This document shows, in pieces, positions 1 through 11,216 of a DNA stretch of 64,000 nucleotides (the stretch's first letter is position 1; each line of letters starts with the position of its first letter). Made by a program: the position numbers and the translations under genes. The notes under the pieces are model-generated. The model was not told the DNA's origin. It did not search any database and saw nothing but the letters and a program-made list of their open reading frames with translations. The stretch covers positions 186,001 to 250,000 of the forward strand of contig JAKOVB010000089.1 of NCBI GenBank assembly GCA_029782295.1, written 5' to 3'. The stretch comes from Pseudomonadota bacterium. GTDB lineage: Bacteria; Pseudomonadota; Gammaproteobacteria; Burkholderiales; Methylophilaceae.

Positions 1-141
1 CCTGCCGTACCCGCCACAGCGGCGTCCACTCCAAGTCCTGCACCTGTTTCCCCGTCACCCCCCAAGAGCAGCCCTCCTGCTGCTGCTGCTGCTTCTGCTG
101 CCGCAGCGGCGGCATCAGCGGCAGCGGCAGCCAAGCATTAA
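1..141 (+). CDS. C-terminal tail of an Ala/Pro-rich protein (partial)
   Basis: The first frame is open from the window edge to a TAA at 139-141. It encodes 46 residues, almost all Pro, Ala and Ser, ending in Lys-His. Only the low-complexity tail is inside the window, so the product cannot be named. The tail runs toward and overlaps the last bases of rnhB, which reads the opposite way, so the two genes are convergent. Such tails occur in histone-like, granule-associated and cell-envelope proteins. The open frame may also be favoured simply by the repetitive GCT/GCG codons. Confidence 0.45.
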   Translation, partial: PAVPATAASTPSPAPVSPSPPKSSPPAAAAASAAAAAASAAAAAKH

Positions 142-707
142 GTCAGGAGCTTTTGGACCGGGGCGTAGCTGCGTCGATGCACGGGAGATACCCCGTGCTG
201 GATTAACGCTGCCATATGATCTGCTGTAGGATAACCCTTGTGACGGGCGAATCCATATTGGGGGTACTTGGAATCCAGGATCAACATCTCCGCATCGCGT
301 GCCGTCTTGGCAAGGATAGATGCAGCAGAAATTTCCGCGAACTTGCTGTCCCCTTTGACTACCGCTTGGGCCGGACAGGCAATATCCGGACAATAAAGTC
401 CATCGACCAAAGCCTGCCCCGGTTGAACATCCAACCCTTCTACCGCACGCTTCATTGCAAGCAGGCTGGCCTGAAGGATGTTGATACGATCGATTTCCTC
501 AACGCTGGCAGTAGCAATCGACCACGACAGGGCATACTCCCTGATAGCCATCGCCAATGCATCACGTTTTTTCTCTGAAAGAGTCTTGGAGTCAGCCAAA
601 CCAGGAATCGGTTTGGTCGGATCCAGTATCACGGCAGCAGCGAAGACCGGCCCAGCAAGTGGTCCACGCCCGGCCTCGTCCACCCCGCAAATCAAAACCT
701 GGCTCAT
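138..707 (-). CDS. rnhB: Ribonuclease HII
   Basis: RNase HII cuts the RNA strand of RNA-DNA hybrids and starts removal of ribonucleotides misinserted into DNA. The 189-residue protein has the usual family length. It shows the N-terminal metal-binding motif [12 protein letters not shown] (from residue 10) and the [12 protein letters not shown] block, both diagnostic for type II. It is the last gene of the minus-strand lipid A/outer-membrane operon. Its ATG overlaps the lpxB stop as ATGA, which implies translational coupling. Confidence 0.97.
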   Translation of the reverse strand: MSQVLICGVDEAGRGPLAGPVFAAAVILDPTKPIPGLADSKTLSEKKRDALAMAIREYALSWSIATASVEEIDRINILQASLLAMKRAVEGLDVQPGQALVDGLYCPDIACPAQAVVKGDSKFAEISAASILAKTARDAEMLILDSKYPQYGFARHKGYPTADHMAALIQHGVSPVHRRSYAPVQKLLT

Positions 708-1840
708 GACAGCATGCTCAGCACAAGTGCTGCAGCCTTCTGCTCCGTATTCTGACGTAGACGTTCATGAATTCCGGAAAACTCCCGCTTGATTTCTGCT
801 ACTGCAGTTTTGTCATACACCAGTTTGAGCAGCGTATCCGCGATGTTTTCAGGTGTTGCTTCACTCTGCAACAGCTCTGGAACCAGCTTGCGGCCAGCCA
901 GGACATTTGGCAGTCCGACATAAGGCAGGTAATTCATGTGGCGAAGAATCTGCCAACTCAATGGCGACATGCGATAAGTGATGACCATCGGACGTTTCAA
1001 CAGCGCCGCTTCAAGTGTTGCCGTCCCGGAAGATACAATGACTGCATCCGAAGCCTCCATCGCCAGATGGGCATGGCCGAACAGCAAAGTGATCGGTACC
1101 TCAGTCGCCTGGTTCCGGTAAATCGCTTCCTCAAACATCCAACGGGTCTCGCGCGTCACCAGGGGCACCAGGAAATGCGCTTCCGGAACAATCTCATGAA
1201 TGTGGATTGCAGTCTTGACGAAGACGTCGGCCATATACTTGAGTTCGCTCTGCCGACTTCCAGGCAACATGGCGACGACCAGTTTGTCCTCCTGAAGCTT
1301 CAATTCCCTTCGCGCAGCGGCATAATCAGGTTCAAGTGGCAGCATATCGGCCAATGGATGGCCGACATAAGTCACCGGCACTTTGGCCTTCTCGTAGAGT
1401 GGAACTTCAAAAGGGAAAAGGGCGAGGATATGGTTGACGGCGCGCCGAATCTTACGCACCCTGCCGCCCCGCCAAGCCCAGATAGACGGGCTGACATAAT
1501 GGATGGTCTTGATCCCGGAACGCTTCAGTTTTCTTTCGAGGCCAAGATTGAAATCAGGGGCATCTATCCCGATAAAAAGATCCGGGGGGTTCTTCCTGAA
1601 ATGCGCCACCAATTGACGCCGCATCCGCAGCAAGCCGACCAGGTGACGTAGCACCTCGAAATAACCCCGGACCGCAAGGCGTTCCATGGGAAACATGGAA
1701 ACGGCACCTTCCGCCTGCATCTTGGGTCCGGCAATGCCGATAAATTCCAGATCCGGGCGCTGTTTCTTGAGAGCCTTGATGAGATGACTACCGAGCAAAT
1801 CGCCGGAAGCTTCTCCGGCAACAATTCCGATGACGGGCAT
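704..1840 (-). CDS. lpxB: Lipid-A-disaccharide synthase
   Basis: LpxB is a peripheral inner-membrane glycosyltransferase. It joins UDP-2,3-diacylglucosamine to lipid X to form the lipid A disaccharide. The 378-residue product has the typical start [20 protein letters not shown], the YVSPSIWAW block and the MLPGSRQSE motif of this GT19 family, followed by the [10 protein letters not shown] sugar-nucleotide site. It sits 22 bases downstream of lpxA, as in many proteobacteria. Confidence 0.97.
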   Translation of the reverse strand: MPVIGIVAGEASGDLLGSHLIKALKKQRPDLEFIGIAGPKMQAEGAVSMFPMERLAVRGYFEVLRHLVGLLRMRRQLVAHFRKNPPDLFIGIDAPDFNLGLERKLKRSGIKTIHYVSPSIWAWRGGRVRKIRRAVNHILALFPFEVPLYEKAKVPVTYVGHPLADMLPLEPDYAAARRELKLQEDKLVVAMLPGSRQSELKYMADVFVKTAIHIHEIVPEAHFLVPLVTRETRWMFEEAIYRNQATEVPITLLFGHAHLAMEASDAVIVSSGTATLEAALLKRPMVITYRMSPLSWQILRHMNYLPYVGLPNVLAGRKLVPELLQSEATPENIADTLLKLVYDKTAVAEIKREFSGIHERLRQNTEQKAAALVLSMLS

Positions 1841-1862
1841 AAAGCGGTCTAATGAAACGAAA

Positions 1863-2633
1863 CTAACGAATGATTCCGCGAGTGGACTGATTCAGGAAGT
1901 CCAGCAGCACGCCGATTTCCTTGCAGGATGCCTGTTGCTTGGCTAATTCAGCCTTGGCTTCTTCCAACGTCAGGCTGGACTTGTACAGGGTCTTGTAAGC
2001 GCGTTTGAGTTGCAACAAGGTTTCGGCTGAAAATCCCCGGCGTTTCAATCCCTCCGTGTTCAAGCCATGCGGCTGTGCATCGTAGCCCGATGCCGTGACA
2101 TACGGTGGAATATCCTTGAACACAACAGACCCCACCGCAGTGATGATGTGGGCTCCGATCTTGCAGAACTGATGAACCAGTGTAAATCCGCCTAGGATCG
2201 CATGATCATGTACCGTGACATGCCCTGCCAGCGAAGAGTTATTGGCAAAAATGGTGTTATTCCCAATCTGGCAGTCGTGGGCAATATGTACATAGGCCAT
2301 CACCCAGTTTTCGTTACCCAGTTTGGTCGTGCCAATATCTTGCACGGTACCGCGATTAAACGTGCAGTATTCACGGATCGTGTTGCCATCACCGATTTCC
2401 AGCCTGGTCGGCTCTCCCTTGTATTTCTTGTCTTGCGGAGCGTCTCCCAGCGAGCAGAAATGGTAGATCTGGTTGTTCTTGCCGATGATGGTCGGCCCTT
2501 GAATCACCACATGCGAGCCGACCGTAGTACCACTGCCGATGCGAACATCCGGGCCAATGATGGAATACGGACCGATACTGACATCGCTATCCAGTTCAGC
2601 CTTAGGATCGATGATGGCCGTCGAATGGATCAC
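1863..2633 (-). CDS. lpxA: Acyl-ACP--UDP-N-acetylglucosamine O-acyltransferase
   Basis: LpxA carries out the first step of lipid A synthesis, acylating UDP-GlcNAc from acyl-ACP. The 256-residue protein is built from left-handed beta-helix hexapeptide repeats ([31 protein letters not shown]) with the catalytic-His region near [11 protein letters not shown], and ends in the helical LpxA C-terminus. The start codon is GTG, and the GTGA overlaps the fabZ stop, so the two are translationally coupled. [10 protein letters not shown] is the expected N-terminus. Confidence 0.97.
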   Translation of the reverse strand: MIHSTAIIDPKAELDSDVSIGPYSIIGPDVRIGSGTTVGSHVVIQGPTIIGKNNQIYHFCSLGDAPQDKKYKGEPTRLEIGDGNTIREYCTFNRGTVQDIGTTKLGNENWVMAYVHIAHDCQIGNNTIFANNSSLAGHVTVHDHAILGGFTLVHQFCKIGAHIITAVGSVVFKDIPPYVTASGYDAQPHGLNTEGLKRRGFSAETLLQLKRAYKTLYKSSLTLEEAKAELAKQQASCKEIGVLLDFLNQSTRGIIR

Positions 2634-3076
2634 TTAATGACTTTCAATGTACACAGAAGATCAGCTTCGGCCACCACTTCATCATCGACCAGTGCCTGAC
2701 CGGAATACTTCCAGATACCGCGCATGATTCGGTCGATCCTGACTTTGAGCACCAACTGGTCGCCCGGAGAGACCGGCTTCTTGAAACGTACATTATCAAT
2801 ACCGGCAAAATAGTAAACGGAGTCATCAGAAGGCTTGCGACCCATCGTCTTGAACGACAGGACCGCGGCTGCCTGCGCCATCGCCTCGACAATCAGTACG
2901 CCTGGCATTACCGGATGATACGGAAAGTGGCCTGGAAAAAATGGCTCATTAATCGTCACATTTTTGATCGCGACGATTTCCTTCTCCAGTTCCAGCGACA
3001 CTACGCGATCGATCAGCAGGAAAGGGTACCGATGAGGAAGATGCTCGAGAATTTCATGAATATCCATGCTGGTCAT
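2630..3076 (-). CDS. fabZ: (3R)-hydroxyacyl-ACP dehydratase
   Basis: FabZ dehydrates beta-hydroxyacyl-ACP in fatty acid elongation and balances fatty acid against lipid A synthesis. The 148-residue hotdog-fold protein shows the [13 protein letters not shown] start and the [22 protein letters not shown] motif, with catalytic His and Glu. It lies between lpxD and lpxA with four-base overlaps at both ends. A second in-frame ATG three codons in, preceding [15 protein letters not shown], could be the true start. Confidence 0.97.
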   Translation of the reverse strand: MTSMDIHEILEHLPHRYPFLLIDRVVSLELEKEIVAIKNVTINEPFFPGHFPYHPVMPGVLIVEAMAQAAAVLSFKTMGRKPSDDSVYYFAGIDNVRFKKPVSPGDQLVLKVRIDRIMRGIWKYSGQALVDDEVVAEADLLCTLKVIK

Positions 3077-4113
3077 GACTGTTCCTTTTTCAATGCTTCA
3101 AGTTCTTGTTCCAGTGAGGAAACTCTCCTCACCAGCGTATCCAGATGACGAATGTGCGCAGCTGTCCTCAACCACTCCCCATGTGTCTGGAATGGCATCA
3201 AAGCTGTGTACGTCTCGGCTTTGCTCAAAGATCGGGTAATCATGCTCCCCGGGGATATCGTGACATGATCCGCAATCTCGAGATGGCCGAGTATCATTGC
3301 CGCACCACCGATTTTGCATTGCCTCCCGATCACCGCACTCCCTGCAATCCCAACACATCCTGCAATCACGGTATGTGCCCCGATACGACAGTTATGTCCA
3401 ATCTGGATCAGGTTGTCGAGTTTAACGCCCTCTTCGACAATCGTATCGTCCAACGCCCCTCTATCGATGGTGGTATTCGACCCGATTTCCACATAATCTC
3501 CGAGGATAACTCGCCCGACCTGTGGAATCTTCACCCAACGACCATGCTCTTCAGCGTATCCGAAGCCATCCGCCCCGATCACCACACCCGCACTCAATAC
3601 ACAGGCACGCCCGATCTCACAATCCGCATACACCGTAACATTCGACTGCAATATTGATCCGTCACCAATCGACACATGATCATGAAGCACACATCCCGGG
3701 CCGATCACCACATGCTCGTCCAGCCTGACCCCGGGGCCGACATAGACATGCGCCCCCACCGAAGCCGTATCTGAAACAACAGCTGACGGATCCACCACGG
3801 CACTCGGATGAATCCCGGGCACAGGCTTGGCCGCAGGATTCATGAGCGTTGAGACTTTAGCGAAATACGCATACGTATTGTCACAGACAATGCGTGGCAA
3901 GTCGGTAGCATCGCGGTCCGCATGTCCGACGACAACAGCACTGGCCTGCGTCGTGCCAAGCAAATGTCGATACTTGGAATTCGCAAGGAAGCTGAGTTCT
4001 CCAGCCCTGGCACCTGCCAGAGATGCCATCCGGGTAACGACGACACTCGAATCCCCGAGAATCTCGCCGCCCAATCGCTCAGCGATATCCCTCAGGGAAT
4101 AGCTGACAAGCAT
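3073..4113 (-). CDS. lpxD: UDP-3-O-acylglucosamine N-acyltransferase
   Basis: LpxD adds the second acyl chain to UDP-3-O-acylglucosamine in lipid A synthesis. The 346-residue protein has the N-terminal uridine-binding domain (first ~100 residues), then a long left-handed beta-helix of hexapeptide repeats containing the [19 protein letters not shown] block and [12 protein letters not shown], and a C-terminal helix. It follows ompH by 13 bases and its stop overlaps the fabZ start. Confidence 0.97.
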   Translation of the reverse strand: MLVSYSLRDIAERLGGEILGDSSVVVTRMASLAGARAGELSFLANSKYRHLLGTTQASAVVVGHADRDATDLPRIVCDNTYAYFAKVSTLMNPAAKPVPGIHPSAVVDPSAVVSDTASVGAHVYVGPGVRLDEHVVIGPGCVLHDHVSIGDGSILQSNVTVYADCEIGRACVLSAGVVIGADGFGYAEEHGRWVKIPQVGRVILGDYVEIGSNTTIDRGALDDTIVEEGVKLDNLIQIGHNCRIGAHTVIAGCVGIAGSAVIGRQCKIGGAAMILGHLEIADHVTISPGSMITRSLSKAETYTALMPFQTHGEWLRTAAHIRHLDTLVRRVSSLEQELEALKKEQS

Positions 4114-4126
4114 TGCAGTAGAGCGC

Positions 4127-4630
4127 TTATTTCTTGCCGAGAGACTTCAGAACCTTGTCGGTAATATCAATCTTCTTGCTGGCGAACGCCACACCGCTGT
4201 AGACCACCAGATCGTAGCCTTCAGATTCCGCAACTGATGTGACTGCCTTGTTGATACGATCCTGAAGACTGGACAATTCCTCGTTCTTACGCAAGTTGAC
4301 ATCCTCACGCAACTCACGCTGCTTGCGCTGGAACTCGAGATTCAGGTTGGAAAGATCGCGCTCCTTATTACGGCGATCTGTCTCCGACATCGTCAGACTG
4401 TCCTTGTCGAGGGATGACTGAAGGTCTTTGATCTGCTTCTGCATGCGCTCCAGCTCCTGGCTGCGCGGAGAAAACTCGCGCTCCAGTTTCTTGCCGCTTT
4501 CCTGGGTTTGAGGCGCTTCCTGCAGAATCTTGTCGACCTGAACGTATCCTACCTTGAGTTCCGCTGCAGAGGCGTTGAACGCGGTCAATGCAAATACGCC
4601 AGCCATCAGAAATTGCAACGTCTTATTCAA
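4127..4630 (-). CDS. ompH: Periplasmic chaperone OmpH/Skp
   Basis: Skp-family chaperones hold unfolded outer-membrane proteins in the periplasm and hand them to the BAM complex. The 167-residue precursor has a signal peptide of about 22 residues ending ASA, followed by a Lys/Glu/Gln-rich region expected to form the coiled-coil tentacles. The start codon is TTG (AAT AAG follows), placed 7 bases after a good AGGAG ribosome-binding site. It lies directly downstream of bamA, the usual order. Confidence 0.94.
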   Translation of the reverse strand: MNKTLQFLMAGVFALTAFNASAAELKVGYVQVDKILQEAPQTQESGKKLEREFSPRSQELERMQKQIKDLQSSLDKDSLTMSETDRRNKERDLSNLNLEFQRKQRELREDVNLRKNEELSSLQDRINKAVTSVAESEGYDLVVYSGVAFASKKIDITDKVLKSLGKK

Positions 4631-4656
4631 TTGATTTCTCCTGAATTACAAATAAT

Positions 4657-6993
4657 TTAGAACTGCGAACCCATCTGGAATTGCAGCATCTGGGTCTTGT
4701 CACCTGTTTTCTCATTCAGCGGTTTTGCGAGCACAAGCTTGATCGGACCGAACGGTGAATACCAGCTTACACCGACGCCCGTCGAGTACCGCATGCAGTC
4801 AGAAGCCCCAGTACAACTTGTCGGCGACAGGTCGGAAGCATTCGAACCACCCCAGACAGAACCTGCATCGAGAAATGCCGAGAGTCGCAACTGCTTGTTA
4901 TCCTTCATCATCGGAACCGGGAAGAACAGCTCGGCATTTCCCACCACTCGACGTGTCCCACCGGTAAAATAGGTATAGCTGGTACCCGCGGAATTCACAT
5001 CCTGAGAACTCGGCCCCACAGAGCTCGTATCAAAACCACGAATCGAATTCACACCGCCTGCATAAAAATTCTTGTAGAACGGGTAAAGGCCACTACCGTA
5101 ATTGCCGGCGTAGCCGATTTCACCATTCAACATCAGTGTAATCGTCTTGCTAAAATCCTTGTACCACACATGCTGGTAATTAATCTTGTAGTACTGGAGA
5201 TCCAGGCCCGGCAAACCGATTTCCCCAGTCAGGCGCTGCAACACTCCCCTGTTTGGAAACAGGATATTGTCACGGGTATCATGTGCCCAACCGAGATCAG
5301 CCCGGAGCAAGGTCTTATCACAGCCGGTCGTGTTGGCACAAAATGCAACATATCTAGAAGGCGGAAAAGCCGAATTCGTCAGATCGATATTCGTAAAGTC
5401 CCCGGTTAGACCAAAGCTCACGGTGTCGCGTTCATTCAACGGGATGCCAAAGCGTGCGCCAAGCCCATAGGAGGAAGTCGCGTAGTTACCGATATTCAGC
5501 GATCCCGAATTCACGTCCTTGCGGTAGATATCAAAACCACGGCTCACGCCATCCGGTGTGAAATAAGGATCGGTATAGGAAAGAGAATATGTCTTGTTGA
5601 CCTTGCCGGTATTGACCTGCGCGCTGACGCGATTCCCCGTCCCCAGGAAGTTGGCCTGATTCACTGTCACACCCAGCACAACCCCTTCAGAACTGGACAG
5701 GCCGGCACCGAACATAATGCTACCGGTCGATTTTTCAGTCACGTCGTAATTGACATCCACCTGATCCGGAGTACCCGGTACAGCCGGGGTTTGGACATTG
5801 ACATCAGAGAAATAGCCCAAGCGATCGAGCCGTTTCTTCGACAACTCGATCTTGTCTGACGCATACCAGGCCGATTCCAGTTGACGCATCTCGCGGCGCA
5901 AGACTTCATCCCGAGTCTTGGTATTGCCGGTCAGGTTGATGCGGCGGACATACACACGACGGCCCGGATCGACGAAATAGGTAAATGCAACCGTGTGCTT
6001 TTCCTTGTCGACTTCCGGTACGGCGTTCACGTTGGCGAATGCGTAACCATCTTTACCCAGACGGTCGCCGATGGCCTTGCTGGATTCGGTGAGCTTTTCG
6101 CGACTGAACATTTCACCGGGTTGCATCGTAATCAGGGTTCGGAGTTCATCCTCCGGAACCAGCGTTTCACCGGCCAGCTTGATGTCCGAAACCGTATATT
6201 TCTCACCCTCGGTGATATTCACCGTAATGTAGATGTCCCGCTTGTCTGGAGTTATGGAGACCTGTGTCGAATCGACGTTGAACTCCAGGTAACCCTGATT
6301 CATGTAGAAAGACCGCAACGCTTCGATGTCCGCAGTCAGTTTCTGCTTGGAATACTGGTCATCCTTGTTCCACCAGCTCATCCAGTTTGGTGTGGTCAGA
6401 TTGAAATTCTTGCGCAGCTCATCTTCGTCGAAAGCCTGATTGCCGACGATGTTAATGCCGCGAATCTTGGCCACGGCACCTTCCTCGATATTGAACTGAA
6501 CTGCGACACGATTCCGTTCCAGCGGGCTGGCGACAGCTTTTACGACGGCACCATATTTGCCTTGGCTGAGATATTGGCGCTTGATTTCCTGTTCTGCCTT
6601 ATCCAGCATCGAACGGTCGAAAATCATGCCCTCGGACAAACCGATCTGCTTGAGGCCATCCTTCATCTTGTCGCTGGGGAATGCCTTGTTGCCTGTAAAG
6701 CTGATCTGGGCAATCGCCGGACGTTCCTGAACAGTCACGACCAACACATCACCTTCAGCTTCAAGGCGAACATCCTTGAAAAACCCGGTCCCATACAGGG
6801 CCTTGATGGCTTGCGCGGCCTTGTCCTCATTCATCTGCTCACCTGCCTTCACCGGCAGGTAATTGAAGACCGTACCGGCCTCGGTACGCTGGATGCCTTC
6901 CACACGGATATCCCTGACCATGAATGGCTCCATGGCAAGCGCAGATGTTGCGTATAAACCGAGGAGCACGAATGGTATGGTCCGGAGCTTCAT
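4657..6993 (-). CDS. bamA: Outer-membrane protein assembly factor BamA
   Basis: BamA is the core of the machine that folds beta-barrels into the outer membrane. The 778-residue precursor has a signal peptide (cleavage near SALA), five POTRA domains over roughly residues 22-420 and a C-terminal barrel with the conserved SIRGF motif (GGVNSIRGFDTSSVGP). It ends in Phe, as expected for an outer-membrane protein. The neighbours rseP and ompH are the classical partners. Confidence 0.97.
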   Translation of the reverse strand: MKLRTIPFVLLGLYATSALAMEPFMVRDIRVEGIQRTEAGTVFNYLPVKAGEQMNEDKAAQAIKALYGTGFFKDVRLEAEGDVLVVTVQERPAIAQISFTGNKAFPSDKMKDGLKQIGLSEGMIFDRSMLDKAEQEIKRQYLSQGKYGAVVKAVASPLERNRVAVQFNIEEGAVAKIRGINIVGNQAFDEDELRKNFNLTTPNWMSWWNKDDQYSKQKLTADIEALRSFYMNQGYLEFNVDSTQVSITPDKRDIYITVNITEGEKYTVSDIKLAGETLVPEDELRTLITMQPGEMFSREKLTESSKAIGDRLGKDGYAFANVNAVPEVDKEKHTVAFTYFVDPGRRVYVRRINLTGNTKTRDEVLRREMRQLESAWYASDKIELSKKRLDRLGYFSDVNVQTPAVPGTPDQVDVNYDVTEKSTGSIMFGAGLSSSEGVVLGVTVNQANFLGTGNRVSAQVNTGKVNKTYSLSYTDPYFTPDGVSRGFDIYRKDVNSGSLNIGNYATSSYGLGARFGIPLNERDTVSFGLTGDFTNIDLTNSAFPPSRYVAFCANTTGCDKTLLRADLGWAHDTRDNILFPNRGVLQRLTGEIGLPGLDLQYYKINYQHVWYKDFSKTITLMLNGEIGYAGNYGSGLYPFYKNFYAGGVNSIRGFDTSSVGPSSQDVNSAGTSYTYFTGGTRRVVGNAELFFPVPMMKDNKQLRLSAFLDAGSVWGGSNASDLSPTSCTGASDCMRYSTGVGVSWYSPFGPIKLVLAKPLNEKTGDKTQMLQFQMGSQF

Positions 6994-7002
6994 TATTTGA
7001 AT

Positions 7003-8358
7003 TCAGCCTGTTATAAGTCGATTGATATCGTTGAACAACGCGGTTGCCATGAGCAATCCGAGTATCGTAAATCCCAACTTCTGCCCAATTTCCATGACCT
7101 GCTCGGAAACGGGCCTCCCCCTGATAATTTCGACCATATAATACATTAAATGGCCTCCATCCAACACCGGAACCGGCAGCAAATTAAGTACCCCGAGGCT
7201 GATGCTGACCAGCGCCAGAAAGCCCATGAATGATTTCCAGCCGATGTGCGCGCTTTGACCGGCATAGTTGGCGATCGTCACGGGACCGCTGACGCCCTTC
7301 CATGACAACGATCCGGTAATCATGCTGCCCAGCATCTTCAGGCTGAACATCGAAGTATCCCAGGTTTTAAGTGCCGCATGCCCCAGTGCATTGACAGGGT
7401 CATATTTCACATCGACCATGAAACGTGCCCTCTCGGCTTCGGACAACCGGTAAGCTGCACCGATCCTGCCAATAACCTGACCGCCCTCCTCGACCCGTTC
7501 CGGCGTGACATTCAACTGCATTTCACGGCCACTGCGCCTCAGTTTCAAGGACATCCCCTTGCCTGGATTCTTGCGCATGATGCCTGCAAAGTCTTCCCAG
7601 AGCGCAACGGAAACACCATCGACAGCCAGGATTTCGTCACCCACCTGCAATCCGGACTTGGCAGCAGGACTATCCGGCAAAATCTCGCCAATATGCGACG
7701 GCATTTGCGGACGGTAGGGAGCCAACCCCAACTGATCCAGGATATCGACCTTGGTGTTTTCAGTATCCAGCTTCGAAAGGTCCAGACGATGCAAATGCAT
7801 CTCACGGGCACCGCTCACGGCTTCGATTTCGACCGTCCTGGACTTGAGTGACTCCTGCAGCAAATTCCAGCGTACATCCTGCCAGGTTTGTACGGGGTTG
7901 CGGCCAACACGCACGATCATCTCTTCACTTTTCATGCTGGCCTGTGCCGCTGCAGAAGAAGCCGGTACTTCACCCAGCAGAGGACGCATACCTGGCAGTC
8001 CGCTCATGAGCAACACCCAATAGAGCAAAACAGCCAGCAGCAGATTGGCGATCGGCCCCGCAGCCACGATGATCATGCGCTTCCAGACTGGCTGTCGATT
8101 GAAAGCTCGAGGCAGAAGTTCTTCCGGCACAGGTGCCTCCCGCTCGTCCAGCATCCGGACATACCCCCCCAGAGGGAAGGCTGCCACGATGAACTCGGTA
8201 TCATCCTTGCCGAAACGACGGGTATAAAGTGGATTTCCGAAACCAACCGAGAACTGCAGCACCTTGACGCCACATTTGATCGCGGCAAGGTAATGCCCAT
8301 ATTCATGAACAACGATCAGGATGCCGAGCGTGACCAGGAATGCCAACAAAGTCATCAT
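7003..8358 (-). CDS. rseP: Site-2 regulated intramembrane protease RseP
   Basis: RseP cleaves anti-sigma factors within the membrane during the envelope-stress response. The protein has the zinc motif HEYGH close to the N-terminus, two PDZ domains in the middle (one around [21 protein letters not shown]) and the C-terminal motif [12 protein letters not shown]. The longest frame starts six codons earlier at 8376, but the ATG at 8358 forms an ATGA overlap with the dxr stop and is preferred. It would give about 451 residues. Confidence 0.95.
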   Translation of the reverse strand: MMTLLAFLVTLGILIVVHEYGHYLAAIKCGVKVLQFSVGFGNPLYTRRFGKDDTEFIVAAFPLGGYVRMLDEREAPVPEELLPRAFNRQPVWKRMIIVAAGPIANLLLAVLLYWVLLMSGLPGMRPLLGEVPASSAAAQASMKSEEMIVRVGRNPVQTWQDVRWNLLQESLKSRTVEIEAVSGAREMHLHRLDLSKLDTENTKVDILDQLGLAPYRPQMPSHIGEILPDSPAAKSGLQVGDEILAVDGVSVALWEDFAGIMRKNPGKGMSLKLRRSGREMQLNVTPERVEEGGQVIGRIGAAYRLSEAERARFMVDVKYDPVNALGHAALKTWDTSMFSLKMLGSMITGSLSWKGVSGPVTIANYAGQSAHIGWKSFMGFLALVSISLGVLNLLPVPVLDGGHLMYYMVEIIRGRPVSEQVMEIGQKLGFTILGLLMATALFNDINRLITG

Positions 8359-9542
8359 GAACGTTGTTCCAGCCATTCCTGTGCGGCCGCCCGGGCAGCA
8401 CGGTCGGCATCAACGACCTCGGCTAATGCACGCCCTTCCACTACACTGACACGGGCCAGTGCAGCTTCGATCAACCGAGGAATATCGGTAAAGCCAATCC
8501 GTTCTTCCAGGAATGACTGGACAGCGACCTCATTGGCAGCATTCAGAATCGCCGGCGCCGTGCCACCTCGACGAAGTGCTTCGAATGCGAGCTTCAGGCA
8601 TGGGAAGCGGATCATGTCTGGAGGCTCAAAATCGAGGCGACCGACCTTGAACAAATCCAGAGACCCAACCCCGCTTTCAATGCGTTCAGGATAAGCCAGC
8701 GCATAGGCGATTGGCGTTCGCATATCCGGATTGCCCAACTGAGCCAGTACGGAGCCGTCAACATACTCGACCATGGAATGGATCACGCTCTGCGGGTGGA
8801 TGACGACCTCGATAATGTCAGGTGATGCATTGAACAGCCAGTGCGCCTCGATCACTTCCAGCCCTTTGTTCATCAGGCTTGCCGAATCGATCGTGATTTT
8901 CGGCCCCATCACCCAATTCGGATGATTGAGCGCCTGGCTTGGTGTTACCTTGGCCAATTCATCATGACTGGCCCTGCGAAAAGGTCCGCCGGATGCCGTC
9001 AGCAGAATTCTCTTGACCCCGCTTGCAACAAGGCCACGATCGAAACCAGGAGGCATCACCTGGAAGATGGCGTTATGCTCGCTGTCGATCGGCAGTAGGG
9101 TCGCTCCATTCTTGTGCACAGCGTCCATGAACAGGCTACCGGACATTACCAGGGTTTCCTTGTTGGCCAGCAACACACGCTTTCCGGCCTGCGCTGCAGC
9201 AAGCGCAGGCTTGAGGCCAGCCGCACCAACGATGGCGGCCATGACAGCATCCACTTCTGTCGCTGAGGAAACCTGCTCAAGCGCCTCCGGTCCGCATAAG
9301 ACCTCAGTCTCCAGCCCCTCCGATCTCAACCGTTCGCGCAGGATTTCTGCCGCATCATCATCCAGCACTACCGCATAGCGTGGCGAAAAAGCACGGCATT
9401 GCGACAAAAGGGGATCGATCCGCGAATTGGCTGTCAATGCATACACGCGGTATCGATCCGGGTGGCGGGCAATGACATCCAGCGTATTGACGCCGATAGT
9501 GCCCGTCGAACCGAGCACGGTAATGAATTGAAGCTTGCTCAT
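8355..9542 (-). CDS. dxr: 1-deoxy-D-xylulose 5-phosphate reductoisomerase
   Basis: Dxr converts DXP to methylerythritol 4-phosphate with NADPH, the committed step of the non-mevalonate isoprenoid pathway. The 395-residue protein has the NADPH motif [13 protein letters not shown] at the N-terminus, ASGGPFR and the metal/substrate region DSEHNAIFQ. Isoprenoid flow fits the neighbouring uppS and the hpnCDE cluster further along. The start overlaps the cdsA stop (ATGA). Confidence 0.97.
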   Translation of the reverse strand: MSKLQFITVLGSTGTIGVNTLDVIARHPDRYRVYALTANSRIDPLLSQCRAFSPRYAVVLDDDAAEILRERLRSEGLETEVLCGPEALEQVSSATEVDAVMAAIVGAAGLKPALAAAQAGKRVLLANKETLVMSGSLFMDAVHKNGATLLPIDSEHNAIFQVMPPGFDRGLVASGVKRILLTASGGPFRRASHDELAKVTPSQALNHPNWVMGPKITIDSASLMNKGLEVIEAHWLFNASPDIIEVVIHPQSVIHSMVEYVDGSVLAQLGNPDMRTPIAYALAYPERIESGVGSLDLFKVGRLDFEPPDMIRFPCLKLAFEALRRGGTAPAILNAANEVAVQSFLEERIGFTDIPRLIEAALARVSVVEGRALAEVVDADRAARAAAQEWLEQRS

Positions 9543-10363
9543 GAGACAAAGAGCACTTTGATATAAAACGGGAAATAGGTAAAAAATGCCGCTACCGGCA
9601 ACGTCGAAGTCAAACCGTCAATCCGGTCCAGGACACCACCATGTCCGGGCAGAAGAGTGCCGCTATCTTTTTTGCCAGCCTGGCGCTTGACCATCGACTC
9701 GAACAGATCGCCAATGACAGACAGAACCACCAAAGCCATAAAGCCGACAACAAGCCACAGGTTCCAGCCCTTCCACAAGCACAATAGGGTTGAAAAAAGG
9801 AATACGGCGGCCAAAGCGCCAGCGACTCCTTCCCAGGTCTTACCGGGGCTGATCTCGGGTGCCAGCTTATGTTTGCCAAATCGTTTGCCGGAAAAATAGG
9901 CTGCGCTGTCTGCCATGACGACAACCAAAATCAATACCAGGACATTTGCCGGACCCAGCGTATGACGCAAATCAACCAGAGCCACCCACGGGGGAAGCAA
10001 CAATATCAGGCCAGTCAGCAGGGAAAGAGTTTGACCAGGCATGCGCCAACGCCGGCTTAACCAAGATGGGGCCAGAAGCAACCAGAAAATGGCTGCGCTC
10101 ATTGTCAGCATGCCTGAAAGTTTGTAACGAAGGGGGGCCAGGTCAGTAGCAAAAGGCAGTAGCAGAAAGGCCGTGCCCATCAGGATTCCTAGAAAAGCGA
10201 CTTTCGATGCACCCTTGATCGCTGCTAGCGAACACCACTCCCAAGCCCCGACAAAAATAAATACAAGCAAAAACAATGACCACCACAGATCTGGCAAGCC
10301 AAACAACGCCACCAGGAAGACACTCCCCAGCAACAGGGCTGTAATGATCCGATTCTTAAGCAT
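9539..10363 (-). CDS. cdsA: Phosphatidate cytidylyltransferase
   Basis: CdsA makes CDP-diacylglycerol from phosphatidic acid and CTP at the inner membrane, feeding all phospholipids. The frame is open to 10594, but the first 77 codons lie inside uppS in another frame and look non-coding. The ATG at 10363, starting [13 protein letters not shown], gives 274 residues. There are about eight hydrophobic segments, and the signature region runs from [20 protein letters not shown] to the [10 protein letters not shown] block. It overlaps the uppS end by 8 bases. Confidence 0.95.
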   Translation of the reverse strand: MLKNRIITALLLGSVFLVALFGLPDLWWSLFLLVFIFVGAWEWCSLAAIKGASKVAFLGILMGTAFLLLPFATDLAPLRYKLSGMLTMSAAIFWLLLAPSWLSRRWRMPGQTLSLLTGLILLLPPWVALVDLRHTLGPANVLVLILVVVMADSAAYFSGKRFGKHKLAPEISPGKTWEGVAGALAAVFLFSTLLCLWKGWNLWLVVGFMALVVLSVIGDLFESMVKRQAGKKDSGTLLPGHGGVLDRIDGLTSTLPVAAFFTYFPFYIKVLFVS

Positions 10364-11147
10364 GTGGCCCCGCAGAGAGCTGCTCACTGGTTCGACCATA
10401 ACGCCGTTCACGTTGCCGATAAGACTGTAGAGCCAGCCTGAATGCAGCATCATCGAAGTCCGGCCAAAGCGTGTCGGTAAAATACAATTCGGTATACGCC
10501 AATTGCCACAACAGGAAATTACTGATGCGTTTCTCACCACCCGTGCGGATGAACAGATCCGGTTCCGGGGCATAATGCATGGACAGATAGGCATTCAATT
10601 CTTCCTCGGAGAAGCCGGAAGAGAGGTCTGGTTTCGTTGCCATCAGACGCTGCAACGCTTGCATGATATCCCAGCGTCCACCATAGTTGGCTGCAATGGT
10701 GAGCGTCAGTCTCGTGTTGTGCTGGGTCAGTTTTTCAGCTTCGTGGATCGCTTTGACCAGCAACGGATCGAACCGCGAACGGTCACCGATCATGACCAGT
10801 CGGATCTGATTCTGATGCAGACTGTCCACTTCCCTCTTCAGGGCCTCCATGAACAGGTTCATCAGGAACTTGACCTCATCCGCCGGACGACGCCAGTTCT
10901 CGCTGCTGAATGCAAAGAGGGTCAGGTATTTGACCTCGTAGTGGATACATTGCTTGATCAGGTCGCGCACAGTTTCCACGCCGCGCTTGTGTCCCATGAT
11001 GCGCGGCATGAAACGCTTCTTGGCCCAGCGGCCATTGCCATCCATGATGACGGCAATATGGCGAGGCACCTCGGAAGACACTGGTATATCGAGCGTGGAA
11101 CTGGCGAAGAGAGCCAACTTCAGCCTTTCAAAGAAATTTGGACCCAT
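10356..11147 (-). CDS. uppS: Undecaprenyl diphosphate synthase
   Basis: UppS condenses isopentenyl units onto farnesyl diphosphate to make the C55 carrier for peptidoglycan and O-antigen. The 263-residue cis-prenyltransferase has HIAVIMDGNGRWAKKR near residue 30, the TLFAFSSENW motif, and EPDLFIRTGGEKRISNFLLWQ near the C-terminus. These are all hallmark blocks, with the catalytic Asp in MDGNGRW. Confidence 0.97.
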   Translation of the reverse strand: MGPNFFERLKLALFASSTLDIPVSSEVPRHIAVIMDGNGRWAKKRFMPRIMGHKRGVETVRDLIKQCIHYEVKYLTLFAFSSENWRRPADEVKFLMNLFMEALKREVDSLHQNQIRLVMIGDRSRFDPLLVKAIHEAEKLTQHNTRLTLTIAANYGGRWDIMQALQRLMATKPDLSSGFSEEELNAYLSMHYAPEPDLFIRTGGEKRISNFLLWQLAYTELYFTDTLWPDFDDAAFRLALQSYRQRERRYGRTSEQLSAGPHA

Positions 11148-11216
11148 TTGAGCACAAAAAACGGGGATGGCGCCACTCTAAACGGCTGCGAATCCCCGTG
11201 GTTCAATTCGATGGCA

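Noticed and set aside
5881-6957. 358-codon plus-strand open frame
   Set aside because: Antisense to bamA; no recognisable motif or ribosome-binding site.
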